From an uncultured Pelagibacteraceae bacterium (lineage in GTDB: Bacteria; Pseudomonadota; Alphaproteobacteria; Pelagibacterales; Pelagibacteraceae): DNA of 60,539 nt. The translations under genes and the position numbers were made by a program. Positions within the stretch are counted from its first letter, which is position 1; each line of letters begins with the position of its first letter. The DNA lies in assembly GCA_902591535.1 (NCBI GenBank), contig CACJBA010000006.1:1-60539 (forward strand), in the 5' to 3' direction. This document shows positions 1-8,868 of this stretch, in pieces. The notes beneath the pieces are model-generated. The model did not search any database and was not told where the DNA came from. It was given only the letters and a program-made list of their open reading frames with translations.

Positions 1-734
1 TCTGATTCACTCAATTTTTGTGAGAAAATTTTATTCTTTTTTTTATCAGATATTACTACTGTACACTCACCTTTAAGGTTTTCTTTAAATAATTCTAATT
101 CATCCACATTTTTTCTAATGAACTCTTCATAAAATTTTGTAATTTCCCTACAAAAAACAATTTTTCTTCCTGAAAAATTTTTTTTTATCTCAGGTATAAT
201 TTTATTAATTTTTTTTAAGGATACAAAAAAAACTAAAGAATTATCTATTTTTGACAATCTGTTTAATTCTAAAGATAATTCTTTTTTTTTTTCTGGAAAA
301 AAACCGTAAAATAAAAATTTATCAGAAAATCCACTGACTGAAACTGCTGCTGCTAAAGCAGATGGACCTGGAATAGGAATTACATCTATATATTCTTCTA
401 TACAAGCATTAATCAAAATTGCTCCTGGGTCTGAGATACTTGGTGTGCCTGCATCTGAAATTAAAGATATTATTTTTCCTGACCGCAGATGACTTAATAT
501 CTCATTTAAATTTTTTTTTTCATTAAATTTGTGATTTGAAATTAATTTAGATTTAATTTCGTACCTATTTAAAAGATTTTTTGAAACTCTAGTATCTTCA
601 CACAATATAAAATCTGATTTTCTTAAAATTTCTACTGCTCTAAATGTTATATCCTCAAGATTTCCAATGGGCGTGGATACTATATAAAGTCCACTTTTAA
701 CATTTTTTATTTTAGATTGTGGTTTATTAATCAT
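1..734 (-). CDS. rsmI: 16S rRNA 2'-O-methyltransferase RsmI (3' end cut by window edge)
   Basis: RsmI 2'-O-methylates C1402 of 16S rRNA using SAM, in the cytoplasm. Reading leftwards from the ATG at 734, the first 244 codons are open to the window edge; the usual family length is about 280, so only the C-terminal tail is missing. Visible family motifs are GLYIVSTPIGNLEDIT near residue 12, the DTRVSKNLL stretch near 50, the SAM-site motif LISDAGTPSISDPG near 85, and PGPSALAAAVSVSG near 115, all typical of the tetrapyrrole-methylase fold. It is divergent from the LpoA-like gene with only 34 bases between start codons, the same rsmI/lpoA neighbourhood seen in many proteobacteria. Identification is firm; only the end is unseen. 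Confidence 0.93.
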   Translation of the reverse strand, partial: MINKPQSKIKNVKSGLYIVSTPIGNLEDITFRAVEILRKSDFILCEDTRVSKNLLNRYEIKSKLISNHKFNEKKNLNEILSHLRSGKIISLISDAGTPSISDPGAILINACIEEYIDVIPIPGPSALAAAVSVSGFSDKFLFYGFFPEKKKELSLELNRLSKIDNSLVFFVSLKKINKIIPEIKKNFSGRKIVFCREITKFYEEFIRKNVDELELFKENLKGECTVVISDKKKNKIFSQKLSES

Positions 735-768
735 AATTTAGCTTTAAAGATAATATACCAGTTTCAAT

Positions 769-1923
769 ATGATAAAATTAATTAAATTTATTTTTTTTCT
801 TTTCGTTAGTTATGCTTTTTCTTTCTTTCAAATATCTAGTGCAAATGAAAAAATAAAAATAGGTTTATTAGTTCCAATGACTGGTCCAAATAAAGATATT
901 GGACAATCAATAATTAAGGCAGTTGGTCTAGCTGTTAAAGATATCAACAACAATAAAATTGAAATTTTTCCAAAAGACACAGGTTCAAAAGCAAACCAAA
1001 CACTGAAATCAGCATTTGAATTAAGTCAAATGGATATCAAAATTGTTATTGGACCAGTTTTTTATGAGAGCACAACTTACCTAGATGAAATGAAAAATCT
1101 TACTTTTTTATCTTTAACAAACAAAACGTTAGATCTCCCCAAAAATGTTATTTCTGCGGGTATAAATTCAACTTCTCAAATTAGTACAATTAAAAAATTT
1201 CTAGAATTAAATAACGTACAAAAAACAATTTTTTTATCGCCCGTTAAAAATTATGAATTTGAAGTTAAAAAAGGAATTGAAGAATCAAAAATAAGAATAT
1301 ACCGAAATTATGATTATGAAACAGAACCTACAAAATTAACTAAACGAATTGAAGAGATCACGAATTATAAAATTAGAAAAAAAAATTTAGAAAATGAGAT
1401 CAAAAGAATTAAAAAAACTAATGAACCAAATAAAAAAGTAAAAATTAAGAGATTAGAAAAAAAATACACTTTAGGGGATGTAAATTTTGATGCTGCTATA
1501 ATTGCAGATTTCGATGAAAGCTTAAAGAGTGTCACTACATCTCTTTTGTACACGGATGTTTTGCCACAAAATAAATTCTTTATAACTTTAAACCAATGGT
1601 TTGACGAAAGTTTACTAAATCAAACTGATATCCAACCTTTATATTACCCGTCAATTAATAAAAACAATTTTGATGAATATAAAATAAAATACTTTAATGC
1701 ATTTAGTGAGGATCCAAATCATTTATCTTTGTTGAGTTATGATCTAGTAGGTCTTGTCTACTATTTATCTTTAAATACAAATTTAAAAAATTTAGATAAA
1801 ATATTTAAAAAGAAAAACTCTTTTAAAGGCAAAATTGGTATTTTCGATATTAAAAATAATAAAATTAATCATAGATTAAATTTTTATAAAATTGAAAATC
1901 AACAAATTATAGAAATTTTCTGA
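769..1923 (+). CDS. LpoA/LppC-like periplasmic ligand-binding fold protein
   Basis: A 384-residue exported protein with a Sec signal peptide: a hydrophobic core at about residues 4-20, and cleavage likely after SSA near 25. The mature part begins KIKIGLLVPMTGPNKDIG, the opening strand of a type I periplasmic-binding (Peripla_BP_6) fold, and continues with the alternating two-lobe pattern to the end. In proteobacteria the LppC/LpoA homologue beside rsmI activates penicillin-binding protein synthesis. Unlike classical LpoA there is no lipobox cysteine at the cleavage region, so it is probably soluble rather than anchored. A lysine/glutamate-rich helical segment sits around residues 198-235. Its 3' end overlaps the opposing rdgB by 17 bases. 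An amino-acid ABC-transporter binding protein is the alternative, but no transporter genes are adjacent. Confidence 0.7.
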   Translation: MIKLIKFIFFLFVSYAFSFFQISSANEKIKIGLLVPMTGPNKDIGQSIIKAVGLAVKDINNNKIEIFPKDTGSKANQTLKSAFELSQMDIKIVIGPVFYESTTYLDEMKNLTFLSLTNKTLDLPKNVISAGINSTSQISTIKKFLELNNVQKTIFLSPVKNYEFEVKKGIEESKIRIYRNYDYETEPTKLTKRIEEITNYKIRKKNLENEIKRIKKTNEPNKKVKIKRLEKKYTLGDVNFDAAIIADFDESLKSVTTSLLYTDVLPQNKFFITLNQWFDESLLNQTDIQPLYYPSINKNNFDEYKIKYFNAFSEDPNHLSLLSYDLVGLVYYLSLNTNLKNLDKIFKKKNSFKGKIGIFDIKNNKINHRLNFYKIENQQIIEIF

Positions 1924-2509
1924 GCTTTTTAAAAGCATTGTACCTATGATCTATTTTATATTTCTTAGAAGGTTCCATTTCACCAAATGTTTTACTTTTA
2001 CCAGATGGTATAAAAATTGGATCATAACCAAATCCATTTTTTCCCCTTGGCTCGAGCGAAATTTGTCCCTCAACCTTTCCCAATACACAAGCAATTTTTT
2101 TATTTAAATACGAAATTGATAAGGCACATACAAATCTAGCTTTGATCTTTTTATTTTTCCATTTTTTATCTTTTTTATTTAATTCTCTATAAACTCTTTT
2201 TATAGCTTTACCAAAATCTGAATGTTTTCCTCCCCACCTTGCAGAATAAATACCAGGATTTTTATCTAACAAATCTATCTCTAGCCCTGAGTCATCAGCC
2301 AAGCATGTCATATTTATTTTTTTTGAAAAATATTTTGACTTAATTAAAGAATTTTCTTTGAATGTTTTGCCGTTTTCAATTGGACTTTTAAGGTTAAATT
2401 CAGAGGTAGAATGAATTTTAATATTTTCAGGCAATAAACTCTTGATTTCACGTAGTTTTCCCTTGTTATTTGTTCCAATAAGTAATTTATAAATTTTTTG
2501 TTTAGGCAT
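1907..2509 (-). CDS. rdgB: XTP/dITP diphosphatase (RdgB/HAM1)
   Basis: A 200-residue Ham1-family pyrophosphatase that hydrolyses non-canonical purine nucleoside triphosphates (dITP, XTP) to monophosphates, sanitising the nucleotide pool. The N-terminal substrate motif LLIGTNNKGKLREIK (about residues 9-23) matches the family TxNxxKxxE/D-type signature. TCLADDSGLEID near 68-79 is the metal and substrate loop. GYDPIFIPSGKSKTFGEM near 161-178 is the conserved C-terminal signature, with the KYKIDHRYNAF segment after it. Length is normal. It runs divergently from grpE with 36 bases between the ATGs. In many alphaproteobacteria rdgB is followed or preceded by rph and hrcA; neither is here. Confidence 0.95.
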   Translation of the reverse strand: MPKQKIYKLLIGTNNKGKLREIKSLLPENIKIHSTSEFNLKSPIENGKTFKENSLIKSKYFSKKINMTCLADDSGLEIDLLDKNPGIYSARWGGKHSDFGKAIKRVYRELNKKDKKWKNKKIKARFVCALSISYLNKKIACVLGKVEGQISLEPRGKNGFGYDPIFIPSGKSKTFGEMEPSKKYKIDHRYNAFKKLRKFL

Positions 2510-2537
2510 CTAGAAATTATTAAAATCCTTACCATAT
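2510..2537 (+). promoter_or_regulatory. Sigma-32 (RpoH)-like promoter of grpE
   Basis: CTAGAAA at 2510-2516 (one mismatch to CTTGAAA) and TACCATAT at 2530-2537, with 16 bases between the first four -35 bases and the -10 octamer. The same spacing and the same ATnT end of the -10 are found before dnaK and hslV in this window. Transcription would start within a few bases of the grpE ATG at 2546, giving a nearly leaderless message; no Shine-Dalgarno precedes that ATG. Confidence 0.5.
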
Positions 2538-2545
2538 AAGAGTTC

Positions 2546-3199
2546 ATGGACAAAGAAGAAAACCAAAATAACTATCCTGACAACCAAAATCAAAACACCG
2601 TAGAGGACGTTGAAAAACTTGAAGAAAATTTAGATACTGAAAATAAACAAGAAGCAGATCAAAATCCTAAAGAGGAAATTAAAGAACCTACCCCAGAAGA
2701 AAAAATTACAGAACTTGAAGATAAGGTCACCAGAACATTTGCTGAAATGGAAAATCAGAGAAGAAGATTTGAAAAAGAGAAAGAAGATGCTTTTGAATAT
2801 GGTGGCTATAGTTTTGCAAAAGAAGCTTTAAGTCTAATTGATAATTTAGATAGATCTAAACATGTTTTAGAAAGTGACGACAAATTAAAAGAGACTGAAG
2901 CATTAAAGAAGACACTAGAACATTTGGATATAATAAAAAAAGATTTAATTTCTATTTTTGAAAAAAACAACATTAAGCCCATTGAAAGCCTTAATAAAAA
3001 ACTAGATCCAAATTTTCATCAAGCAATGATGGAAATAGAAGATGATACGAAAGAACCTGGAACAATAATTCAAGAAATTCAAAAAGGTTTTACAATGAAA
3101 GATAGATTGCTTAGACCTTCATTAGTAGGAGTTTCCAAAAAAATTACAAAAAAAGAGGAAAAAACTGAGGAAAATCAAGAAAATCCAGAAAATAAATAA
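2546..3199 (+). CDS. grpE: Nucleotide exchange factor GrpE
   Basis: GrpE (217 residues) releases ADP from DnaK and resets the chaperone cycle. The first 55 residues are a low-complexity, acidic tail rich in Asn, Gln and Glu. They are followed by the long dimerisation coiled coil beginning near EEKITELEDKVTRTFAEMEN, and then the beta domain carrying the family signature around PNFHQAMMEIED and ending GFTMKDRLLRPSLVGVSKK. The sequence continues with a short Lys/Glu tail. It heads a grpE-dnaK-dnaJ cluster; hrcA, which commonly precedes grpE, is absent. Regulation is probably by RpoH through the promoter at 2510-2537. Confidence 0.96.
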   Translation: MDKEENQNNYPDNQNQNTVEDVEKLEENLDTENKQEADQNPKEEIKEPTPEEKITELEDKVTRTFAEMENQRRRFEKEKEDAFEYGGYSFAKEALSLIDNLDRSKHVLESDDKLKETEALKKTLEHLDIIKKDLISIFEKNNIKPIESLNKKLDPNFHQAMMEIEDDTKEPGTIIQEIQKGFTMKDRLLRPSLVGVSKKITKKEEKTEENQENPENK

Positions 3200-3211
3200 T
3201 CATGGGATCAA

Positions 3212-3239
3212 CTTGTAGTTTCACATTTAAACCCTATAT
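3212..3239 (+). promoter_or_regulatory. Sigma-32 (RpoH)-type promoter of dnaK
   Basis: CTTG at 3212-3215, then 16 bases, then CCCTATAT at 3232-3239. This fits the alphaproteobacterial RpoH pattern (CTTG, 17-18 bases, CYTATNT) almost exactly. It lies in the 63-base grpE-dnaK gap, so dnaK can be induced independently of grpE. The predicted start falls around 3245, at or inside the Shine-Dalgarno AAGGAGA (3244-3250) that serves the ATG at 3263. Confidence 0.72.
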
Positions 3240-3262
3240 GACGAAGGAGAGACATTAATATT

Positions 3263-5188
3263 ATGAGTAAAATTATTGGAATAGACTTAGGGACAACGAA
3301 TTCATGTGTTGCCATTATGGAGGGAACACAAGCGAAAGTTTTAGAAAATGCTGAGGGAGCAAGAACTACTCCATCAGTTGTTGCATTTACAGATGAAAAT
3401 GAAAAATTAATTGGACAACCAGCAAAAAGACAGGCTGTTACAAATCCAGAGAACACTATCTTTGCAGTTAAAAGATTAATAGGAAGGAATTTCGAAGACC
3501 CAACAGTTAAAAAAGATATAGAGGCTGCACCATTTAAGATAGTTAACTCTGAAAAAGGTGATGCTTGGATTGAAGCGAAAGGTGAAAAATATTCACCTTC
3601 TCAAATATCTGCATTCATTTTACAAAAAATGAAAGAAACAGCAGAAAAATATTTAGGACAAGCTGTAACAAAAGCTGTAATCACAGTCCCAGCATACTTT
3701 AACGACGCACAAAGACAAGCAACTAAAGATGCAGGTAAAATAGCAGGGTTAGAGGTATTAAGAATTATAAATGAACCAACTGCAGCTTCACTTGCATATG
3801 GTTTGGATAAAAAACAAAATAAAAAAATTGCAGTTTATGACTTAGGTGGCGGGACATTTGATGTTTCTATTTTAGAGCTTGGTGATGGTGTTTTTGAAGT
3901 TAAGTCGACTAATGGTGATACTTTTTTAGGTGGTGAAGATTTTGATAATGCTATTGTTGATTACTTAGTTTCTGAATTTAAAAAGGATAATGGAATTGAT
4001 CTTAAATCAGATAAACTTGCTTTACAAAGATTAAAGGAAGCGGCAGAAAAAGCAAAAATTGAATTATCTTCAGCTGAACAAACAGATATAAACTTACCTT
4101 TTATTACAGCAGATAAAACAGGTCCAAAACATATTAATTTAAAAATGACTAGGGCAAAACTAGAAGCTTTAGTTGAGGACTTGATTGCAAGAACTATGCC
4201 TCCATGCAAAACTGCACTAAAAGATGCAGGTATTAATGCAAGTGAAATTGATGAGGTGGTTATGGTTGGCGGTATGACCAGAATGCCGAAAGTAATTGAA
4301 GAAGTTAAAAACTTTTTTGGAAAAGACCCTAATAAAAGTGTTAACCCAGATGAAGTAGTTGCAATGGGTGCTGCAATTCAAGCTGGCGTTTTACAAGGTG
4401 ATGTTAAAGATGTACTTCTTTTGGATGTAACTCCACTGTCACTTGGTATCGAAACACTTGGAGGGGTATCAACTAAGCTAATAGATAAAAATACAACAAT
4501 ACCAACTAAAAAGAGTCAGGTATTTTCAACTGCAGAAGATAATCAACCAGCTGTATCCATTAGAGTTCTTCAAGGCGAAAGAGAAATGGCAGCTGATAAT
4601 AAAGCCTTAGGTAATTTTGAATTAGTAGGTATTGCGCCAGCACCAAGAGGAGTGCCTCAAATAGAGGTTACATTTGATATTGATGCTAACGGAATTGTAA
4701 ATGTTTCAGCTAAGGACAAAGGAACTGGCAAGGAACAAAAAATTCAAATACAAGCTTCTGGTGGATTAAGTGATGAAGAGATTGAAAAAATGGTAAAAGA
4801 TGCAGAAGCTAACAAAGAAGCTGATAAGAAAAAAAGAGAGTCGGTTGATGTTAGAAACCAAGCAGATACTTTAATCCACTCTACTGAAAAAAATCTAAAA
4901 GAGCATGGGTCAAAAATTTCTGATGCAGAGAAAAAAGCAATTGAGGATGCATCGTCTGCAGTAAAAGAAGCTTTAAAAGGTGAGGATATTGAAGATATTA
5001 AGAAAAAAACTGAAGCTTTAGTTCAAGCTTCTATGAAACTTGGAGAAGCAATCTACAAATCACAACAAACTTCAAAACCAGATTCTGGGAAAGATGATGG
5101 TGGAGATGATACAGGTAAAAAAGACGAAAATGTTGTTGATGCTGATTTCGAAGAAGTAAAAGACGAGAATAAAGAAAAAAGCGCTTAA
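3263..5188 (+). CDS. dnaK: Hsp70 chaperone DnaK
   Basis: DnaK (641 residues, normal length) is the cytoplasmic ATP-dependent Hsp70. The nucleotide-binding domain opens with [18 protein letters not shown], and contains the phosphate motif [16 protein letters not shown] near 190-205 and [13 protein letters not shown] near 330. The linker [19 protein letters not shown] near 388-405 leads into the substrate-binding beta domain and helical lid. The C terminus is a long charged Gly/Asp/Lys tail ending in [12 protein letters not shown], close to the EEVKD-type end of bacterial DnaK. The start is fixed by AAGGAGA twelve bases upstream. It is flanked by grpE and dnaJ and has its own RpoH-type promoter. 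Confidence 0.98.
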   Translation: MSKIIGIDLGTTNSCVAIMEGTQAKVLENAEGARTTPSVVAFTDENEKLIGQPAKRQAVTNPENTIFAVKRLIGRNFEDPTVKKDIEAAPFKIVNSEKGDAWIEAKGEKYSPSQISAFILQKMKETAEKYLGQAVTKAVITVPAYFNDAQRQATKDAGKIAGLEVLRIINEPTAASLAYGLDKKQNKKIAVYDLGGGTFDVSILELGDGVFEVKSTNGDTFLGGEDFDNAIVDYLVSEFKKDNGIDLKSDKLALQRLKEAAEKAKIELSSAEQTDINLPFITADKTGPKHINLKMTRAKLEALVEDLIARTMPPCKTALKDAGINASEIDEVVMVGGMTRMPKVIEEVKNFFGKDPNKSVNPDEVVAMGAAIQAGVLQGDVKDVLLLDVTPLSLGIETLGGVSTKLIDKNTTIPTKKSQVFSTAEDNQPAVSIRVLQGEREMAADNKALGNFELVGIAPAPRGVPQIEVTFDIDANGIVNVSAKDKGTGKEQKIQIQASGGLSDEEIEKMVKDAEANKEADKKKRESVDVRNQADTLIHSTEKNLKEHGSKISDAEKKAIEDASSAVKEALKGEDIEDIKKKTEALVQASMKLGEAIYKSQQTSKPDSGKDDGGDDTGKKDENVVDADFEEVKDENKEKSA

Positions 5189-5217
5189 ACTGACATTTAA
5201 TTGTCTGGGGTAATTTG

Positions 5218-6345
5218 ATGGCTAAAAGAGACTATTACGATGTCCTAGGCGTTAATAAAAGCGCAAGCCCCGACGAATTAAAATCTGCATATAGAAAATT
5301 AGCTGTCAGATATCATCCTGATAAAAATCCAGGAGACACTAAAGCTGAAGAGAAATTCAAAGAAGCTAGTGAAGCTTATGGCATACTTTCAGACAAAGAG
5401 AAAAAACAAAACTACGATAATTTTGGTCATGCAGCATTCGAAAATGGTGGTGGAAGACCGGGAGGAGGTTTTGGTGGATTTAGTGGAGCAGATTTTTCAG
5501 ATATTTTTGAGGATTTCTTTGGAGATTTCGGCGGTGGCGGAAGATCAAGAAATAGACGATCAAATAACAGAGGTTCAGACTTAAGATATGATCTTTCAAT
5601 CTCTCTTGAGGAGGCTTACAGTGGAAAAAAGCAAGACATCAAATTTTCAACAACTGAGCAATGCGGAACATGTAAAGGAAATGGTTCAAAACCTGGCTAT
5701 TCCCCTGATAGATGCTCATATTGTGGGGGTAATGGAAGAGTTAGATCTAATCAAGGATTTTTTACAGTTCAACAAACCTGCCCTCAATGTAACGGAAATG
5801 GTGAAGAAATCACCAATCCTTGTAATGATTGTAATGGTCAAGGAAAAAAACAAGCATCTAAAAAAATATCTGTAACTATTCCAAAAGGTGTTGATGATGG
5901 AACGAGAATTAGGCTCGCAGGAAAAGGTGAGGCAGGAACAAGAGGTGGAGCGACAGGTGATCTTTATCTATTTATTAATGTAAATTCTCATAACTTATTT
6001 AAAAGATCTGATGAAAATTTATTTTTTGAATTTCCACTTTCTCTTGCAGATGCAGCATTAGGAACAACAATAGAAATTCCAACTATTGATGGTGGAAAAG
6101 CTAAAATTAAAATTCCTGATGGAACTCAAAATGGTAAACAATTTAGATTAAAGGGTAAAGGAATGCCATTTATGAGAAGAGGTGATTTTGGGGACCTATA
6201 TGTTCAAGTTAAAACAGAGGTACCTGTATATTTAAATAAAAAACAAAGAGAATTATTAGAGCAATTTAGAGAGATTGAAAATGATAAGTCGAATCCAAGT
6301 ATTAAAAAATTTTTTCAAAAAGCAAAAGATTTCTGGAAAAACTAA
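5218..6345 (+). CDS. dnaJ: Chaperone protein DnaJ
   Basis: DnaJ (375 residues) stimulates DnaK ATPase and delivers substrates. The J domain (residues 1-70) contains the HPD tripeptide in [10 protein letters not shown] Gly/Phe-rich region follows (about 75-110). The zinc domain has four CxxCxGxG-type repeats: [24 protein letters not shown] and CNDCNGQG. The C-terminal peptide-binding domain completes the protein. An upstream in-frame TTG at 5215 exists, but the ATG at 5218 with GGGG about six bases before it gives the standard [13 protein letters not shown] terminus. It follows dnaK by 29 bases and is probably cotranscribed. Confidence 0.97.
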   Translation: MAKRDYYDVLGVNKSASPDELKSAYRKLAVRYHPDKNPGDTKAEEKFKEASEAYGILSDKEKKQNYDNFGHAAFENGGGRPGGGFGGFSGADFSDIFEDFFGDFGGGGRSRNRRSNNRGSDLRYDLSISLEEAYSGKKQDIKFSTTEQCGTCKGNGSKPGYSPDRCSYCGGNGRVRSNQGFFTVQQTCPQCNGNGEEITNPCNDCNGQGKKQASKKISVTIPKGVDDGTRIRLAGKGEAGTRGGATGDLYLFINVNSHNLFKRSDENLFFEFPLSLADAALGTTIEIPTIDGGKAKIKIPDGTQNGKQFRLKGKGMPFMRRGDFGDLYVQVKTEVPVYLNKKQRELLEQFREIENDKSNPSIKKFFQKAKDFWKN

Positions 6346-6381
6346 AAGACTAATCTTTTAAAAAAGGTTAATATTATCATA

Positions 6382-7158
6382 ATGAAAAAAATTAATTTAG
6401 CGATTTCTGGTTGTATGGGTAGGATGGGCCAGCAATTAATTAAGTCTTCAAAGAAAAATAAAAACTTTAAACTAGTTACACTTACAGAAAATAGATTAAT
6501 AAATAAAAAGTTTAATGGAGTTAAACCTGAATTAAATTCCAACGAAGCTTTTAAAAAAACTGATGTAATTATTGATTTCACAGTACCAAATTGTACTCTT
6601 CAAATTCTCAAAATAGCATCAAAACTTAGGAAAAAAGTAGTAATTGGTACTACCGGATTTACTAGAAACCAAGAAAATCAAATTAAAAAATATTCAAGAA
6701 AAATACCCATTCTAAAAGCAGGTAACATGAGTTTAGGTGTAAATTTATTAATGTATTTAACTGAGATTGCATCAAAATCACTAAATGATGAATACTTAAG
6801 CAAAATATTTGAGGTACATCACAAACATAAAAAAGACTACCCATCTGGTACTGCTTTAATGCTTGGAAAAGGAATTGCTGATGGAAAAAATAAAAATTTA
6901 TATAATTTGATTGGTAAGAAATTCTTAAATAAAAAATCTTTTCCTTATGGGAAAAAAATAAATTTTAACTCAATTAGAAAAGGTGAAATTATTGGTGAAC
7001 ACGAAGTAAAATTCTCGAGTGGAAAAGAAATAATTACTTTAAACCACGAGGCTTTTGATAGAGCTCTATATTCTGATGGTGCTTTAACCGCTTCGAAATG
7101 GTTAATGAAAAAAAAATCAGGTTTATATTCTATGAGAGATTTGCTTAACTTTTCATAA
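6382..7158 (+). CDS. dapB: 4-hydroxy-tetrahydrodipicolinate reductase DapB
   Basis: DapB (258 residues) reduces the DapA product with NAD(P)H, the second step towards diaminopimelate and lysine. The Rossmann nucleotide loop is ISGCMGRMGQQL at about residues 8-19, GTTGF near 92 is the second cofactor contact, and the substrate and catalytic signature is EVHHKHKKDYPSGTAL near 147-162. The GEIIGEHEV segment is the conserved C-terminal half. The stop codon shares bases with the nth ATG (TAATG), indicating translational coupling. The first residues MKKINLAISG make the start unambiguous. Confidence 0.96.
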   Translation: MKKINLAISGCMGRMGQQLIKSSKKNKNFKLVTLTENRLINKKFNGVKPELNSNEAFKKTDVIIDFTVPNCTLQILKIASKLRKKVVIGTTGFTRNQENQIKKYSRKIPILKAGNMSLGVNLLMYLTEIASKSLNDEYLSKIFEVHHKHKKDYPSGTALMLGKGIADGKNKNLYNLIGKKFLNKKSFPYGKKINFNSIRKGEIIGEHEVKFSSGKEIITLNHEAFDRALYSDGALTASKWLMKKKSGLYSMRDLLNFS

Positions 7159-7811
7159 TGAATGATAAACAAAAAGCAAAATTAATCATTAAAACTTTAA
7201 ATAAAATTTACCCTAAAGCACCTGTCCCTTTAAAAAGTAAAAATACTTTCACACTATTAATTTCTGTCCTGCTTTCTGCGCAATGTACTGATGTAAACGT
7301 TAATAATGTAACAAAAGATATATATCCAAAATACTATAAGCCAGAACACTTTGTAAAATTAGGAAGAAAAAAAATTGAAAAATTAATAAAGAAAATAGGT
7401 ATTTTTAGAGTCAAAGCTAAAAGTATTTACTTAATGTCAAAGCAAGTGTTAGAAAAACACAAGGGTAAAGTGCCTAAGACTTTTGAAGAACTCGAAAAAC
7501 TACCTGGCGTAGGACACAAAACAGCAAGCGTAGTAATGTCCCAGGGTTTTGGATATCCAGCTTTTGCCGTTGATACCCATATACACAGACTCGCACAAAG
7601 ATGGGGTTTAACAAATGGGAAAAATGTAGTTCAAACTGAAAAAGATTTAAAAAGAATATTCCCTAAAAAAACCTGGTCTAAACTTCATTTACAAATAATT
7701 TTTTATGGCAGAGAATATTGCAAGGCTAGAGATTGCTTCGGTTTAAACTGCAAAATATGCACTACTTGCTACCCAAATAGAAAAAAACCTGTTATTACCA
7801 AAAAAGCTTAA
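7158..7811 (+). CDS. nth: Endonuclease III
   Basis: Nth (217 residues) is a bifunctional DNA glycosylase/AP lyase that removes oxidised pyrimidines. The helix-hairpin-helix LEKLPGVGHKTASVVM (about residues 108-123) includes the catalytic Lys. The following AVDTHIHRLAQRWGL carries the catalytic Asp. A C-terminal 4Fe-4S cluster loop is present with four cysteines in the C-x6-C-x2-C-x5-C pattern (CFGLNCKICTTC region). Length matches E. coli Nth. Its ATG overlaps the dapB stop by one base and pfkB starts one base after its stop, so the three are one transcript. Confidence 0.97.
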   Translation: MNDKQKAKLIIKTLNKIYPKAPVPLKSKNTFTLLISVLLSAQCTDVNVNNVTKDIYPKYYKPEHFVKLGRKKIEKLIKKIGIFRVKAKSIYLMSKQVLEKHKGKVPKTFEELEKLPGVGHKTASVVMSQGFGYPAFAVDTHIHRLAQRWGLTNGKNVVQTEKDLKRIFPKKTWSKLHLQIIFYGREYCKARDCFGLNCKICTTCYPNRKKPVITKKA

Positions 7812-7812
7812 T

Positions 7813-8748
7813 ATGAAAATTTTGGGAATAGGAAATGCAATAGTTGATGTCATCTGCAAAGTGGAAGACAGTTTCATTGAAAAAAACAATCTAACCAAAA
7901 GTACAATGAAGTTATTTTTTGATGAAAAAGAATTCAAAAGTTTATTAACAAATCTTAAAATTGAAAAAACTGTTTCTGGAGGTTCTGTTGCAAACTCAAT
8001 AGTTGGTCTATCTCAACTAGGTAATAATGCTGGTTTTATAGGTAAGATTTCAGATGATGAATTCGGTAGCAATTATGAAGAAGGATTGAAAAAAGAAAAT
8101 GTAAAGTACTTTTATTCTAAAAAAATAGAGGAATTACCAACTGGGACATGTTTAATATTAGTAACACCAGATTCAGAAAGGACAATGTGTACTTTTTTAG
8201 GAACAGCAGGAAAGATTAATGAAAACGATGTTAGTTCTGATGCAATTAAGAAAAGTGAGATAATATTTTTAGAAGGTTACTTATGGGATGAGGGAGAACC
8301 CAAGAAAGCCTTTGATAAAGCGATTAATAATGCGAATAAAGTAGCTATGTCTCTCTCTGATCTATTTTGTGTAGATAGACACAAACCTCATTTTTTAAAC
8401 TTAGTAAAAAAAAAGCTCGATATAACTTTTGCTAATGAACAAGAAATTACATCTTTAATTGAAGCAAAAAATTTTAAAGAAGTTATAAACTTTTCAAAAC
8501 AACTTAATAAATTGATAGTTGTAACTAGAGGTGAAAAAGGTGCTATTGCAATTAAAGGTGAAAAAATTGTTGAAAGTGGCATACAAGAAAATCTAAAAAT
8601 TGTAGATCTGACTGGTGCTGGTGATCTCTTTGCTGCTGGATTCCTGCATGGGTACATTAATAAATTTTCAACAAGAGATTGTCTGAAGAAAGGGACTGAA
8701 ATGTCTTCAAGAGTAATACAGCAAATTGGTGCTAGACTTTCAGCTTAA
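7813..8748 (+). CDS. PfkB-family sugar/nucleoside kinase (probable adenosine kinase)
   Basis: A 311-residue ribokinase-fold enzyme. The N-terminal GNAIVDVICKV strand, the substrate motif GGSVANSIVGLSQLG near residue 56, and the C-terminal PfkB signature DLTGAGDLFAAGFLHGY (near 262) with its catalytic Asp are all present. Alphaproteobacterial relatives with this architecture are usually called adenosine kinase, making AMP from adenosine; another nucleoside or sugar substrate cannot be excluded from sequence. It is coupled to nth with a one-base gap. Its last nine bases overlap the oppositely oriented arfA. Confidence 0.85.
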   Translation: MKILGIGNAIVDVICKVEDSFIEKNNLTKSTMKLFFDEKEFKSLLTNLKIEKTVSGGSVANSIVGLSQLGNNAGFIGKISDDEFGSNYEEGLKKENVKYFYSKKIEELPTGTCLILVTPDSERTMCTFLGTAGKINENDVSSDAIKKSEIIFLEGYLWDEGEPKKAFDKAINNANKVAMSLSDLFCVDRHKPHFLNLVKKKLDITFANEQEITSLIEAKNFKEVINFSKQLNKLIVVTRGEKGAIAIKGEKIVESGIQENLKIVDLTGAGDLFAAGFLHGYINKFSTRDCLKKGTEMSSRVIQQIGARLSA

Positions 8749-8868
8749 CTTTTCTTTCTTTCTTTTAAAACTTCCCTTTCCTTTTTTTGGCTTAACTATT
8801 TTTGGTTTATATTTTTTTGTAAACAAATCTTTAACCATTGGATTTTTCTTATTTGATTTGATAACCAT
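8740..8868 (-). CDS. arfA: Alternative ribosome-rescue factor ArfA (42 residues)
   Basis: A short reading frame of 42 codons plus TGA. The C-terminal half reads KPKIVKPKKGKGSFKRKK, and upstream lies NPMVKDLF. This matches the ArfA family core, whose hallmark is a K-K-G-K-G-S-(Y/F)-x-R-K block preceded by a hydrophobic motif. ArfA recruits RF2 to ribosomes stalled on messages without a stop codon: the basic tail enters the empty mRNA channel and the hydrophobic part contacts RF2. The ATG at 8868 lies inside the end of the upstream regulator gene (20-base overlap) with a weak AAAAAG before it, and the 3' end overlaps pfkB by nine bases. At 42 residues it is shorter than the unprocessed E. coli protein and close to the functional truncated form. 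Family assignment is by eye. Confidence 0.78.
   Translation of the reverse strand: MVIKSNKKNPMVKDLFTKKYKPKIVKPKKGKGSFKRKKEKLS

Noticed and set aside
5369..5875. Alternative-frame open stretches inside dnaJ
   Set aside because: They overlap the zinc and Gly/Phe regions of dnaJ, whose frame is unambiguous.
6344..6359. AAAAGA-CTAA-TCTTTT hairpin after dnaJ
   Set aside because: AT-only short stem without a T-tract. dapB follows at 37 bases and could be cotranscribed.
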